Assembly (NCBI GenBank): GCA_025506515.1
Contig: CM046453.1
Span: 7,524,410-7,588,409, forward strand
Direction of reading: 5' to 3'
From: Flaveria trinervia
Lineage: Eukaryota > Streptophyta > Magnoliopsida > Asterales > Asteraceae
DNA length: 64,000 bases
Part shown: one piece after another, positions 38,936 to 51,683 of the stretch
How positions within the stretch are numbered: position 1 is the first letter of the stretch
Layout: every line of letters begins with the position of its first letter
Position numbers and translations under genes: made by a program
The notes under the pieces: generated by a model
Told to the model about the DNA's origin: nothing
Seen by the model: the letters and a program-made list of their open reading frames with translations, nothing else
Databases searched by the model: none

Positions 38936-39272
38936 TGTGATATATTAGTGTTAACATCAAAGCTAGTTAGTCAATTAGTCATCAGTTGACTTATAGTTTT
39001 GGTATAGTACGTTTACTTGTAATTGTTTAGGGACTAGTTTGATATATGTTGTTTAGTTGAGGGTATGGTTATGTTACTTCTTTCACGGTTGTTAAAAAGG
39101 TAGTTAGGTGGTGATTTAGGGTTAGAACGCTCTCTGGCTCTAATTCTCTTTTGGTGTATGAATTCATCTTTACTAGAAATACAATCGAATTGATTCTTCA
39201 ACGATTGTTTGTGTTCTTTAATATTCACTATACATATTGAGTTTTGTGTTCTACGAATCGATTGAAACAACA
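38936..39272 (+). repeat. 3' LTR of the copia element
   Basis: Starts TGTGATATATTAGTG and ends GAAACAACA. It differs from the 5' LTR at about 12 positions, including one 1-bp insertion. Confidence 0.88.
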
Positions 39273-41912
39273 CAAATCTAAGTTAAGCCGAGAGAGTATT
39301 GTGTTTAAGTGTCAATATGTTTGGTTAATTGAAGTTCATGAAGTAGATTTACCAAATCACTAGACCAATTGTTGCTTATTTTAGTTTTTTATATTGTTTA
39401 AAAAATCCGAGTATTAGAAGTATGCCTTTTTTGTATGCACGTGCAAGAATATCTAATGATCAAATGTTAGTAGCCGAATCATGTTGTGTTTCTCTCTTGC
39501 GTTTGGATTCAATAAAGTATATTAGGATTTACACGAGAAACTTAAAAAGTACATAGTCTAAACATGTAACTTTTTAACAAAGTTAGTGCTAGAAGCCTAG
39601 AACCTAAATATTAATATTACAAAATTGAAAATCACACGGTCTAAACATGTAACTTCTTATAAACTTAAACCCAAAAAATATGATTAGGGTTACACCACAT
39701 AAATTATTTGTGTTATTAACTCTTAAAAAATTAGAAACTACTTATAAATGTGAGTACAAAATAATTTAGTTTATACCAGCTAAATTATAAAGTAACCAAA
39801 CTTATAAAAAGATTGTACATAACAACATCATATCAAGAAATTTATATCCGTTTTTTTTAACCTTTATAATCATATTTCTTAACAATTATTTACTGGAAAT
39901 TAATGATAGCTTGGTGAACTCGACCTGTCTAATAAAATTGGAAATAAGTATATATCGGTAAATAGAGACTTTTATATTAAGATGAATTAATCTTTCAATA
40001 ATTATTTAAAAAATAATCTCAAAAGAACCTTTAGATACTGCATATCATTTGTTATTTTCAATAAATAGATATTTGTAGTTTTTTTGGTCTCACAAAAAAA
40101 ATGTTCTACACAAATTTAAACCGTAAATAAGCTCCACCATAAAATATATCAACCAAATATCCTAACAAGTGAAGGAAAATAAAATAATAAATTCAGAAAA
40201 CGTGAATCTTAACATGAAGTTAAAACCATTATGCAAAAAGTATAAAGTAAAACCTGAAATTTCTACAATATTTCTTTTTTGAATGGACAATCAATAATTT
40301 TTAAGCTCGATCACCGAGGTAAACCCAATGGCGAAATGTCACTCACGCCCACGAATACAAATAACGTTGGTGACCCGGCTCGTCCACCGTTCCAAGTGAA
40401 ACCCACAACCCAAAGGCCCACAGTGATAAAACTCTTGGCTCACTTGAAACATATTGCACATAGTAACACTTCAATTCATGACCTTCACTTTGAAAAGTTA
40501 TAGAATGTTTAATCCTAAATCATTTGATCTAAAACTCACTGGTCAACTTAATATTAAATGATTAATTACCCTTCATACTAGAAAGCTACAAAATATATAT
40601 TAAACCCCCAAACACCACCCCTTAGACCCAACTCCAATCGAATCCCACTCGGGTCTTTAGTACGAAAACAGACCCAAACGCCATTAGCTCTCTCACTCGA
40701 TCTCGAAATTTGATCTCACACCGTCTTAACATCTTTGCCCCAACCCGTCTCTTCGTTTCATGCTTCTGATATCGCACGCCACCACAGCAATTACATATCT
40801 ATTACCAAGACCTATAATCTTCTATCTCTAGTTCCGATGACGATAACACAATAAGTACCATTGACACAATCATCATCGGACTCCACTATCTCCATCAACA
40901 ATAAGTGCCTTGTGTTCATCTCCTATAACCATTATACAACACAAAGGAAAACTCGGGTTTTTGGTATTCTAGCGAACTATAATCGTAACTGAAACTTGAC
41001 AAATTCGGATTTGGTGTGTTTTGTATTTAATTTATGATCATATTATACTCTATATAATTGACAAACTTTAGCTACAATGTACTTTTGGCAAGTTTTTTAA
41101 AGTTTTCACTAGCAAAATAACATTTTTTAATAAAGGACAAACTTCATTTTTGTTTTGGATAATGTTATTTTATTAAGATTTTTGCGTTGATGTGTTGGTA
41201 AATAACAGATCTCTTCCAATTTCATTGATGATAAGTTGTCGGTAATAGCATAATACTTATTTTTCTTGTACTGTTTATTTGTTGATTGATTTTTTTGAAC
41301 TTTTACTTAGCTTCATTAGCCACGTTAGTTCTAGATACTTTTACTTTTAACACTAATTTTTGGGTTTTAAGCTTTGGCTATTAAAGTTTAGGATTTTAGA
41401 GTTTGGTTACCGGTAATTTTTTTACTTTAACCACTAAAGTTTAAGATCTTTAAGTTTAGCTACTAAACTATTTATAGTGAATTTTTAATTTTTCGAGTTT
41501 GACCAGTGATTTTTAGTATATCTAGATTTTGCCACCACACTTCAATTTTATGGATTTTGACCAGCCGACAAATGACGATCAAAATAACACGGCGTTGCGT
41601 GTGAGAAGTAGTAGTTTATCTTAATAAATAATAATCCAACATGTTCTTGTAAGCCGAAGATAAATCTGTCAAGCTTTACCAATGGATCCACTATGGAAAC
41701 ACGAGGCCTAGGAATTGAAGGAAAGATTCATCATCACATGAGCTTGAGATCAAACAATTAAGTGTAATGGTGCTCATGAGCTCACTTCAGCTTGAAATTT
41801 ATACTTACCAACTCGAAATGCTTGAAATTTACTTGAAATTTTTCAAGCTAATTTCAAGTGACTTATGAGCCACAAGCTATATAAACGACACCATTTGAGA
41901 TATAATTCACCA
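39273..41912. other. Non-genic stretch between the copia element and a solo LTR
   Basis: AT-rich with no supportable gene. A 74-codon frame at 40279-40503 lies in a less AT-rich island and shows no domain. The segment 41330-41560 repeats words such as TTTAGTTTGGTTACC / TTTAAGTTTAGCTAC, a weak short tandem pattern. Confidence 0.45.
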
Positions 41913-41918
41913 AGAAAC

Positions 41919-42225
41919 TGTTGATATGATAGTGTATTGAAGTCAACTTTAGTCATTTTGATTTGTATTTGTATTGTTTAGAAAGTTCAGGGGTCATTCT
42001 TGGTTCCTGTTTAGAGTTAGAGGGGTTTAATGGTAATATGACTTGGTTTGTTAATTACCGTCAACAGCCTGATTAGGGAGGTAAAAAAAGGGGGTTGATT
42101 AGGTCGTTGAGTTCAGTTCAGTTCAATCAAGTATCAATCTCTTTGTAATTCAAGTCGATATAGTGAGTTGGAATTATCATTCATTCTTGATTTTCAGTAT
42201 TCAATTCATAGTTTCATTCGCAACA
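41919..42225 (+). mobile_element. Solo LTR (copia-like), 307 bp
   Basis: It begins TGTTGATATG and ends TTCGCAACA, so the ends are the perfect inverted pair TGTTG/CAACA. It is flanked by identical AGAAAC on both sides (41913-41918 and 42226-42231), a direct repeat one base longer than the usual 5 bp. No primer-binding site or coding sequence follows. Confidence 0.75.
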
Positions 42226-45200
42226 AGAAACAATCAGATCTATTTAGTGTTTGTGTAGTGTGCTTCCAAAACTAGGTTGTTAATTAAAGATAGAAGAATT
42301 TTGAGTTAGAGATATTATTTGAATTAGGATTCTTTATTAATGTGGAAAAGAAAATTCGTTTTTCGATTTCATTTTGATTAATGTTGATCTTAGATCAAGA
42401 TCTATAAAGATTATATTATGTTACTGAATTTATGATTAAAGTTGTAAAACAAAAAATCAAAGTGATGGAAGAATATAAAAGTGTCTGATCTTTTTATTTT
42501 TGACAAGATTGAAAGTGTAAACCTTTTAAAAAAAATAGAATAAAAAAATAAAAATAAAAATCCAAGAAAACAAACCTATAATTCATGTAAATCAAACGTA
42601 GATTTATAACTTGCCTTATAAATATTTTTGAAAAGACTTTTAAAAGATTGACTGAAAGATGCATCAATACGAATGCTTCTTGATGTTTGACTATAAAAAT
42701 CCATTTTAAAAGTCAAAGGTACTGATGGGTTCGGGTCGGGCCCAAAAAAGCATGTGAATGTGTTTGTTTGTCGGGTTATTAATGGACACCTATTTGATGA
42801 AACATTGAAACCATTGCGAGCATGTTTTGAATAATTTGATCACAGAGAAATTTCTAACTATCAAAATAAAGTTATTAGTATATGTGTGTGTATATTTATA
42901 AAAAATATTAATAGTACATTCAAAATTCATTTTATTTACGGGTAATATATATTTATTAAACAATAATTAATATACTATTGTGGATACACTATATCCCTAG
43001 CATACTCATTAATTAAAAACGTGTACATGACTATATTATTCGTGGAATGGTAATGAATTATAATACATGTAATAATCTATGTATTCTTTAGTAAACATAC
43101 ATTATTTGAAAACCGAGTATTATTGACGTAAGCTTCCATTAGATCTAACAACTATATATTGATCGGTGATATTCCATCGTATAAACTGTTGTGGGTAATA
43201 TTCTTTCTCATGACGTATTAAAAATATCGTTGATCGCTTACCAATGAACACATTACTGGCATATTTTCAACAAGGTCCACAAGTATGACAGTTTACCTTT
43301 TATCTATGGTTTTCCAACGGATCACCCTACCAACCGGATTACCGACGACTACTTTTTGCAATTTATCTACTGCCCTTTAGTAACCGGTGAGAAATCATTA
43401 TATCTCATTTATCCTATTTAGTCTTCCTTTACAAATCTAATTTTGAGCGAAATTTTTGTTTAATAAATTGTAATTTCATGAACAAGAAATTTTATACACT
43501 TAACTAAATGATAGAACAGAAGTAGATCGAAATAGTGTTCGTTTAATTACATTCATGAACGTTTGGGCATATATTTTTATGTTTATTCATTTACTTTCAT
43601 TCTTTTTTTGTTCATTAAATATTTTTAATATTTTTCAAAATTTTCATGTGTAGTTTACTACAATAACATTTAAACTAGAAACCTAATCATTTGAATCTTA
43701 TCCTCTTAATAATTAATCATTAATCTGAAAGTTAAAGCTTTGAGACATTGTTTAATTATACTTATGAATATTATGTCTAACGTGTGCCTTTGTTTTGACG
43801 TAATTTTGCTTATGATTATTATGTTAAATGCTTAATATTATATTTACTTAAATTGTTTGTCTGGTTTTTATTTCTTGGTACAATATACGTTCGTTTGTGA
43901 TTGTTTTCATTCGCTAATTCATTATCATATGTTAACTTTGTTCAAAGTTCAAAGAATTAATGAAGAAAGACGTGTGCATGTAAATTCATTGTTTAGGCTA
44001 AAGTAGAAAGGTTTTAAAGAAGTAACCACCTCTTGTTACACTCGCAACAAACGAAAAACACGCTCAATTGTCTTTTTCAACCCTAAATTTGGTGAATACA
44101 TGAAGATTCCCAAACACTATGAATCTCTACACAAAAAAACACCTTCGTGCTTGATTTAGTTAAAAGGCATTGATGTTAGTCAAGTTTGATGTTTTAGACT
44201 ACCTAATAATACATTCCTGTAATATACAACATAATATAATTGATTTGAAAACTTTTGCACCAAGTTGTATTCAAATATCCTGAAAACATGATACACATAC
44301 GAACATGAACATGCCATATTTATTTGTCTATTTAACCGATTTTTTAATTATTTTTTGTTGTTGGTATTATGAAATTTCCGAATTTTACTCAAACAATTTA
44401 GATGTTCATAAAAAGTTGTTATTAAACTGTAAATCTTGATGTTTATTTATCTTTTATTGCTGTTCACATGAAATACACAATATATTTTAGTTTTGATATA
44501 AAACATTCCTTAAGAAGATCAAAATATTAAATAGCTCAAATGCAAACCCGTTTGATTTACCTACTTAGCAAACCATGCTTATAAGTTAACAGGAAACTAA
44601 TCAAAATTCCTGAGCCATAGGCATCTAATTATACTTATAAGATGTACTAATTTTATGGTAAATAATATATACATTAATAATCATCAATTTGTTTAATGCG
44701 TGTGGTATGCTACGTTGCAAAGACGGTTGGAGAGAGTCCACATTGAACGTGACGGTCATGAAAGCTAAGTAGCCAATTCTAATAATTTCAAAACTTTATT
44801 TGTCTATATATTAATTTGCAGTTTATTTTGAATTTACATATGAATATGATGTTATACCTTATAAACATAAGGATGTTATATTCACTTTTTTTCTCATTCT
44901 AAATGGTTACAATGCAAACAGAAATCCGGACTAGATACCATAAACTTAAACTAGCTTTGGTCATGCTTGTTTATTTCCTTTAAACATAATCTTTCACAAC
45001 CACTTATTGTATTACTTTATTTGTCTTTAGACGTAATCGTTGATTAAGCATGCGTATGCTGTTGAGGGTGTGTGTATATACATGTGTGTGCGCTTGTGTA
45101 AACTTATTCTTATAATACTCGATACCAATCTAATAGTTGTTATAACAGAACGCGATCGGGAACTAATTATCTGGAGGCGTTTGATAGTAGAGCCGGTATG

Positions 45201-46163
45201 AGTGTATGGCCATGTAATCATATGATAAGAAAAATAACCATTATCTCGTTGTGCTCTTGTTATTAAAGATATTCAAAATAAGAGAGTATGTGAGAAAGAA
45301 TGATTTATCTACGAAGCATATTCATGGGTCCGTTACTCCATGGATATACTTGAAGACTTGTATTAGAGTTACTTTAGCAACAAAAATTAGTTTGTATATT
45401 ATGGATGTATGCGTCCTTGTCTTAAGATTAATCCATGTATGTGTAAGTATAAACAAATTATAATAATTGTACAAACTAATTTGTGTTACTGAATTAACTC
45501 AATAACTAAAATTCTGGAAGGGTTAAGGAGTGAAGGGTTCATCATTGCTGTTTATTTAAGTGCAATCAATTCGTTTGAGATAACTAAAAAGCATTATTCA
45601 GAAATATCGTTCATAAAATCATCTCCTGTTTCCAAAAATTTGATCAAGCTCAAGCAGTAGAGTTCTAAAAATTAATCTTTATAGAAGATTTCATTAGATT
45701 GTAGCTGAGGTCATAAATAATAACATATCGAGTTGAGACTTCACGCAAATAGTTATTAGACTATATTAGTATTAATGGCGAGCAAATACGAATCAAGATT
45801 AAGAACTTCAAATACGAGCAAATACGCAAATAAAAACTTACGTTCTTATCAAAGAATTTTTTGAAAACTCTGTTCGTCGCTGAAAACACTAATTACGTAA
45901 CGCGTACCGGATTTTATCCCTTCCTTTTAGTCTTTGCTTTCAATAACTTGCTTTCCATTGTTATCGAAGAAAAAACTTTCGTACAATCATTATATATGTC
46001 CAAAGATCAACGAGATTAACATTTTGACTACGTACATAATAGTTTCATCACCAACTTTATAGCACGTTACCTAATAAAATATTTAAAGTATGCTCAATGA
46101 CCTTATTAATTAAAACGTCTACGACAAATATTTAAACTTAATTAATTAACTATTATCATTAAT
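42226..46163. other. Non-genic AT-rich stretch downstream of the IAA19-like gene
   Basis: No gene supportable. At 43440-43640 and 43880-43930 there are GAACGTT, CGTTTAATTACATTCATGAACG and ACGTTCGTTTGTG words, a weak relative of the GTTCGT repeat at 8290-11520. Confidence 0.45.
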
Positions 46164-48473
46164 TTAAAGTCCACCATCCATCACCCTTTTCTTCATCCTC
46201 ACTCTCTTGCATGTTTCAGTAAACATCCTGTAATTAATTTCAACAAAAAAATGATTAGTTTTATTGTCTTGCACTAAATAATTATATATATATATGTGTA
46301 TGTTTGGTCTACTTTATATACATCCTACATATATAGATACATGGTACATGGGTAATTTTATAATTTCATTAGACATTTTTCACCTGTTAGTGTATTGCAA
46401 ATCAACAAGGATATAAATATTACTCTTATGTAACATGTTTTTATAACTGGTCAAACTCGTTATTGAACTTACTGCTTTACTAGTCTATTGTCAAAGCTTT
46501 TGATTGTTTCAAGAAAACCAGATAACATCTAAAAAACATTAAGAGTTTTTTTTAGGAAAAAAATATAATTATTTTTTGAAAATATGGTCCAACCATATGT
46601 TTAGTTTGTTGGTTAAGTTGTTCCAATCTTTGTCCGGTTGGGCCAAACATAGGCTATGTAAAGAAACCGGTTATATCACCGGTTCAATTGGTAAACAAAC
46701 GCACATAACTATACAATAGTGTGCACGCATATGCACATATGCACGAAAACAATAAACGCGTGTGTGGTTTGATAAACATTTTTTAAAAGGCTTTTTTCTC
46801 TCTCTTAATTTCCATGTTTTTTTTGTCAAAAATTATATAAAATCTACAACAACTCTTTATGATGTTTTTGCTCTTCAGATTATTGAAAACATTAATTAAT
46901 TAATTATAACAAACGGTGAGCAATATGTATCATGTGCTAATGGCATACTTTCTAGGGTTCATTTATGGTATTGATAAAAACCATAAAACTTATATAATAA
47001 AATAAAAAAGTACACATGGTACTCGTTAACACATGAAATTATTGTCTCGGGTAGGGGCTATGTACAACCATGTACAACCACTTATTGTATTATTAATTAA
47101 TTGAACGACAAAAATAATATAAATCTAATTAAAATTTAATTACAGAAATTATGAAAGAAGCTTACTCCCATGGTACATCCCCTACAAGCATCCAATCTCC
47201 ATCTTTGTCTTCATATATTGGTGTGTACTCGCATTCATCACCTTTTTTATGAATACAAAAATTTATTATCAGTCTATCGACATGTTCATCTTCGCTTTTG
47301 ACTATAATCAAAGGCTTGTCGGAAACATCGTATTCATTGTACTGTGAGACGTACTTTAGATGATTATCGGTTGTAAACTTAATCGTACATAAGTTTTAAG
47401 AAAATAATAGTTTTTCATGTTTTGCTTATTTTTTATGATTAGTAAATAAGTTAGGTTAGCTTATACGTGGATGATACGCGTGACATGATCTTAGTTTAAG
47501 AGTAGAAAAAGATAAAAAGAATTAATATAGCACTATGTTATACAGTATAATTTTATAACGAAAAGAATAAAAATAAAATAAAATAAAAAAGATCTCAAAT
47601 TGCTATACACGCATAAATGCAATACAACTACGAAAAAACAATTTTTTCCGCAATCAATTTTGCTGTTTTTAATGCTGAAATATCGTTAAAGTAATTCTTG
47701 ATTTTTAAAAATATTAAGGTGGATGTTAAAATAGATTTAAATGAACAAAAGTGTTAAATTTGTGCTCTTTTATAATGTTCAGAAAATCATAGATAATTAA
47801 GCAAAATCTTGTTTTTAACGACTGATCATTTACCATCGTTTTAACAGTCAAAAGTATAGTTATTTATAAAGGGTAAAAAACTAATTAGCTAACTCAGTTT
47901 TTATATTTAAAAAGGGTAACTTCAATTAGCTAACTCGGTTTTTATATTTTATATAAATTAAAAGTTTTATCATGTTTTCCTAGCATGTTATACTTTTGGT
48001 TTCAATTAGAAAATTTTTCTTTAACATCAGACCTAAGTGATATTAAGTATAAAACCCTAATTAAACAACTTAACGTCATAAAAAAACACAAGTAAAATAA
48101 AAACTTACCTAGGCCAAAGAGGCTCTCAAGAGCCTTAACAAACTCACAATACCCTTTGAAACCATTAATATCAATCTTCCGAAGAAATGGTGCACCATCC
48201 ATGCTCACTTTCACGTACACTTTGATCATACTTCTCTTCCTATACGTACACACTGGCGGCCACCCCACCGCGACATCGGTGTTCCTGTTCTTCCCACCGC
48301 CACCACCACCATCACCGCCATTGTCGGAGAAATGATGATCAACCTCATTTCCACCACCAAGAATGTCCAAAAACACCCTCTTTTTCTCATTCCTCTCTCC
48401 ACCACCGCCTCGGTTGCCGCCTGGTAACCGAGCCTAAGCTCGGTGATCTCGAGCCCGAATCCTTCGGTTCCAT
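46164..48473 (-). CDS. Aux/IAA repressor of the IAA5/6/19 type, with two apparent frameshifts in exon 1
   Basis: Three exons: 48473-48109 (donor GTAAGT), 47241-47166 (donor GTAAGC) and 46227-46164. Exon 2 has a poor acceptor (AAAAAAG); a better one (ATTATAG) would start it at 47301, in the same frame. The ATG sits in CCATGG about 60 bp below a TATA box. Domain I reads [13 protein letters not shown], close to IAA19, but is one base out of frame with the ATG. A second missing base in GGTTACCAGG breaks the LGLPG motif; beyond it the frame gives [20 protein letters not shown]. Downstream, VAVGWPPV (degron), [18 protein letters not shown] and [24 protein letters not shown] are intact, ending RVMDGGL. 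With both bases counted the protein is 168 residues (188 with the other acceptor). It is either a pseudogene or a sequence with two base-call errors; everything else looks conserved. Confidence 0.8.
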
Positions 48474-48532
48474 GGTTAATGTTTTTGACAACTTAGAGAT
48501 CAGCAATGAGTTGTAGTTTGTGAGCAAAGGTT

Positions 48533-48543
48533 GTTTATATATA
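48533..48543 (-). promoter_or_regulatory. TATA box of the IAA19-like gene
   Basis: The minus strand reads TATATATAAAC 60-70 bp before the ATG at 48473. This supports that ATG as the true start and implies a very short 5' UTR. Confidence 0.6.
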
Positions 48544-48590
48544 GGTAAAGATGATTTATGAGAAGACATGGGGAGGACAATCATGTTAGA

Positions 48591-48596
48591 TGTCGG
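48591..48596 (+). promoter_or_regulatory. AuxRE-like TGTCGG
   Basis: TGTCGG, a high-affinity ARF-binding form of the auxin response element, lies about 50 bp upstream of the TATA box. Genes of the IAA5/6/19 group are strongly auxin-induced, so the site is plausible. A hexamer alone is weak evidence. Confidence 0.4.
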
Positions 48597-48599
48597 TCA

Positions 48600-49835
48600 C
48601 ATGAGTTACAAATGTGGGGTCGGTTGTAGGTTGGAATATTATTTTTTTAAAGTGGGATATTTTAATGCGTGGTTTGTTAAACGTACCTTTAAAATTGTTA
48701 TTTAAAAACATTAGATTAAGGGGGTGTTTATGTTTTTTTAGTGCGAAAAGAATGAAATATTACTCATGTAACAAATTGAAAATGTTTTATATAAAAAATA
48801 AAAATACAAAGAAAAAATAAGTATTTTTAACCTGACCATATATTCTTAAAATGGTTAATAGCTTTTGTTCCATTAATTCTTTTTAACTAAACTATATCTT
48901 TATTTGGAGTTCACGAAACCAAATATATCTCGTGAGAATGGGGCATTTTGTCTTATAGCAGTTGAAACTAGATAGTGACTTTAACTCTTACGATAAGGCT
49001 TCAGCTATTACAAGACTATAAAATTAGGGATTATGGGTTTAAGTTTTATTTTGAGTAAAAACATTAAAAGTTGAGTTATGGGGTTTTTTTTTCAGTAATT
49101 ACTTTTCTCCTGAGGGGTTGGGATGTGATTCTGGCTGGAAAACGACTAGGTGGACTCGATTAAGATAACACTTATCCACCGAATCAGGGTCGTTCATTTG
49201 TCATTCAAATAAAAATTATTATAAAGTAAAAATCTAGAAAATTTGAAGGTTGTTTAATAGCTTACTAATGGTTATTAAAACGTTATCTTTTAATAGTAAT
49301 TAAGAAACTATCTCTTAATGGTTTATAGTCATTAAATAGTTAAAATGTAACATGTTAAGATGTAGCATTTTAATGTTATCTCTTAATGATTCGGTATTAA
49401 GGTTAACTTTTAACTATTAAAATGCTATTAACAATTAAAAGGTAGCATCTTAATGATTTTAATAATCATTAAGAGGCTAACAAACAACTCTTTATATGAT
49501 GTCTATAGTATTGACAAGTTCAAGACACCATAGGTGTCATCTTAGATAGCGACTGACTTAGAACTAAGAAAAAAACGTTTTTATCAACTCTTATAAAAAC
49601 AACGGTTTTAGAACAACGATTCACAGATGTATTTACTTTTACTCTTCGACTATATCGATTTTTAATTCATCTTATATCAGGATTAAACAATGATCTTCTC
49701 TCATATAGACAAAAGCTACACCATGTCTATTAAATTTACACAAGACAAACGCAAAAGTAAAGTTTAGTGGTCGACCGGTTAAATTAACTCAACCATTTTG
49801 TTTATTTAACTTAAATCAAACTTAACTAAGTTAAT
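48600..49835. other. Promoter-distal, non-genic stretch
   Basis: Nothing gene-like seen. The segment 49230-49490 repeats inverted and direct words (TTAATGGTTA, AAATGCTA, TCTTAATG), a low-complexity repeat or MITE remnant without clear ends. Confidence 0.45.
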
Positions 49836-49871
<36 letters not shown>

Positions 49872-49872
49872 T
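49836..49872. repeat. (AT)n microsatellite
   Basis: A run of AT dinucleotides with one interruption. Confidence 0.85.
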
Positions 49873-51472
49873 GTAGGTGGGGGTTACTCACATTACTATA
49901 TGTGTTCCAACCAACAAGACACTAAAAAGATATAAAAATAGTGTTGGATATTAGGCAAGATCGTAGGGCTAAAGATTTTCTTGATTATTTGGTGGGTTTT
50001 AATTGTCACCGTGTGATGTGGTTTTGTGGGGACAAACCATGTGGTTTTTGCCTTGATAAACTCGGAATACAATGGACCAAATCGACCATACGTAATTACT
50101 CACCACCAATATCTCATCACTTTTTTTATAAAAAAATTTGTTAACTTTTAGGCTTTTTGTTAAATAATATATATGGTCACTTTGGAAGTTTAAAATATTA
50201 GTTTATGGTTGAATGTCTTTTGTTGTTTCTAAACGAAAAACATATGTTGATACTCTGGGCCCTACTATGTTTCTTTTGTTGCTTTTAGAATGGAGTAATT
50301 ATAGATTTGTGTTTATTAGTTGTGTAAAATTATCATTAATCATGCATGTGATGTTTTGGCATTAATTATTGTTTTCTTTAAATCATTACTTGAGTTGGAA
50401 AAATGGAAGGTAAAATTCATGTTGCAATGAGTTCATGTGAGGAATAATTTTCTTTCTTTAATTTTTCCTTTTTAAAAAAATCTATTACTAAAAGTAAGAC
50501 AATAATATACACATGTGCAAATAATCAGTATGAATGTAGACTAAATACTATCAATAAATATTTTTTTAAACCCCAAACAGGCATATTAAAATCAATACAT
50601 GACTTTTTTTCTAAAAATCCCAAACATATTGAAATATTGGTCCAAAATTACCAAGAGAGCTTTTCTGGAAATTCAAATGCCCCTTCTGAGTTTTCCAGTT
50701 TTTAATATTCACAAAAATATTTCAATTCCAATATATATAAATATATAAACATAATAACAATAAAAAAGTTACATACATACACAAATTTATACGAGCTATC
50801 TGAATAACATATACAATATGGGTGGAGGTAAGATCTAATGCTAAAATCGTTTAAAGTTAAAGTGGTGAAGCTCTCTTAACCTTTTAAGATTAATGATTTG
50901 AGCAAGCATATTACATGTTAGTGTATATTAGTTGTGTAAATTTAAAAGTAGGTTGGATAAGTGTGTAAGTTGTTATTAAAAAACATAAACAGTAGTTATT
51001 AAAAAAATTGTGTTTACAAAATATAACTTTCTTCGGTTTTAGACCTATTTTTAGTTTTTCTTATTTCAATTGCAAATGGATTATCGACAACCTATGTTTA
51101 TAAAATTTTTAATTGTTATTTTTTTTAATTTGCTTACGGACTAACAACCGTTTATTTTAATTGTTACTCTTACGTAAATTAAAATTGGATTAGTGACGGC
51201 CACCTTTTTAACGCTTTTTTAAATTGAAACCAAATTAGCGGCCTAATTATTATATAACTTTTGTTTAGTTTTTACATTCAACCAGATTAACAATCAGCTA
51301 TTTTGTGACCGTTTCTTTTTGGTTGTTATTCAGGTTATTAAATTTGTGACGTATGTTTGTACGGAAGGATCTAATTTTGATATGTTCATAATTGAAGGGG
51401 TTACTCTGAACATATTAAAACATCGGGGAGTGAAACAAAAAGTTTGATTTAATTAGTTAGTAGTTATCAGTT
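49873..51472. other. Non-genic AT-rich stretch
   Basis: No gene supportable. A 67-codon frame at 49941-50144 has two Cys-containing words (FCGDKPCGFC) but no recognised domain, start context or homologue I can name. Confidence 0.45.
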
Positions 51473-51683
51473 TGTTAAGAATAGATAATTATTAGTTTAT
51501 CTATATGATTATTTAAATAATATTTGAGTTTGGTTAGGATTAGTTTATGTCTACTATAAATACAAAGTTATGTATTTAGTTTTATTAGTTGGGTTCAATA
51601 CTATACTAAAAGAGTCAAAGGATGTTAATTCAATTATATGTTTTGCATATATTTTCGGATTGATCTATTTGGTTATTCCAACA
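51473..51683 (+). mobile_element. LTR fragment with primer-binding site
   Basis: The sequence ends TTCCAACA and is followed at once by ATTGGTATCGGAGC (51684-51697), a tRNA-Met primer-binding site. It contains a TATAAAT near 51557. The start at TGTTAAG is a guess from the TGTT/AACA symmetry. Downstream, about 700 bp of less AT-rich DNA (to about 52400) may be decayed internal sequence with no clear gag or pol. No matching second LTR is visible. Confidence 0.5.

Larger units (their letters stand above)
34569..39272 (+). mobile_element. Ty1/copia LTR retrotransposon (Tork/Tnt1-like), complete but decayed
   Basis: A 4.7-kb element with LTRs at 34569-34904 and 38936-39272, a tRNA-Met primer-binding site after the first LTR and a purine-rich tract before the second. 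The interior runs gag, zinc knuckle, protease, integrase, reverse transcriptase, RNase H, the copia order. Gag resembles Tnt1-type elements. The LTRs differ at about a dozen of 337 positions. Flanks TAAAT and CAAAT match at four of five bases. Several stops and frameshifts interrupt gag-pol, so this copy cannot make its own proteins. It sits between the two Aux/IAA genes. Confidence 0.92.

Noticed and set aside
40279..40503. A 74-codon frame in a less AT-rich island
   Set aside because: No domain, no conserved motif and no splice context. It may be a repeat fragment, but I cannot tell.
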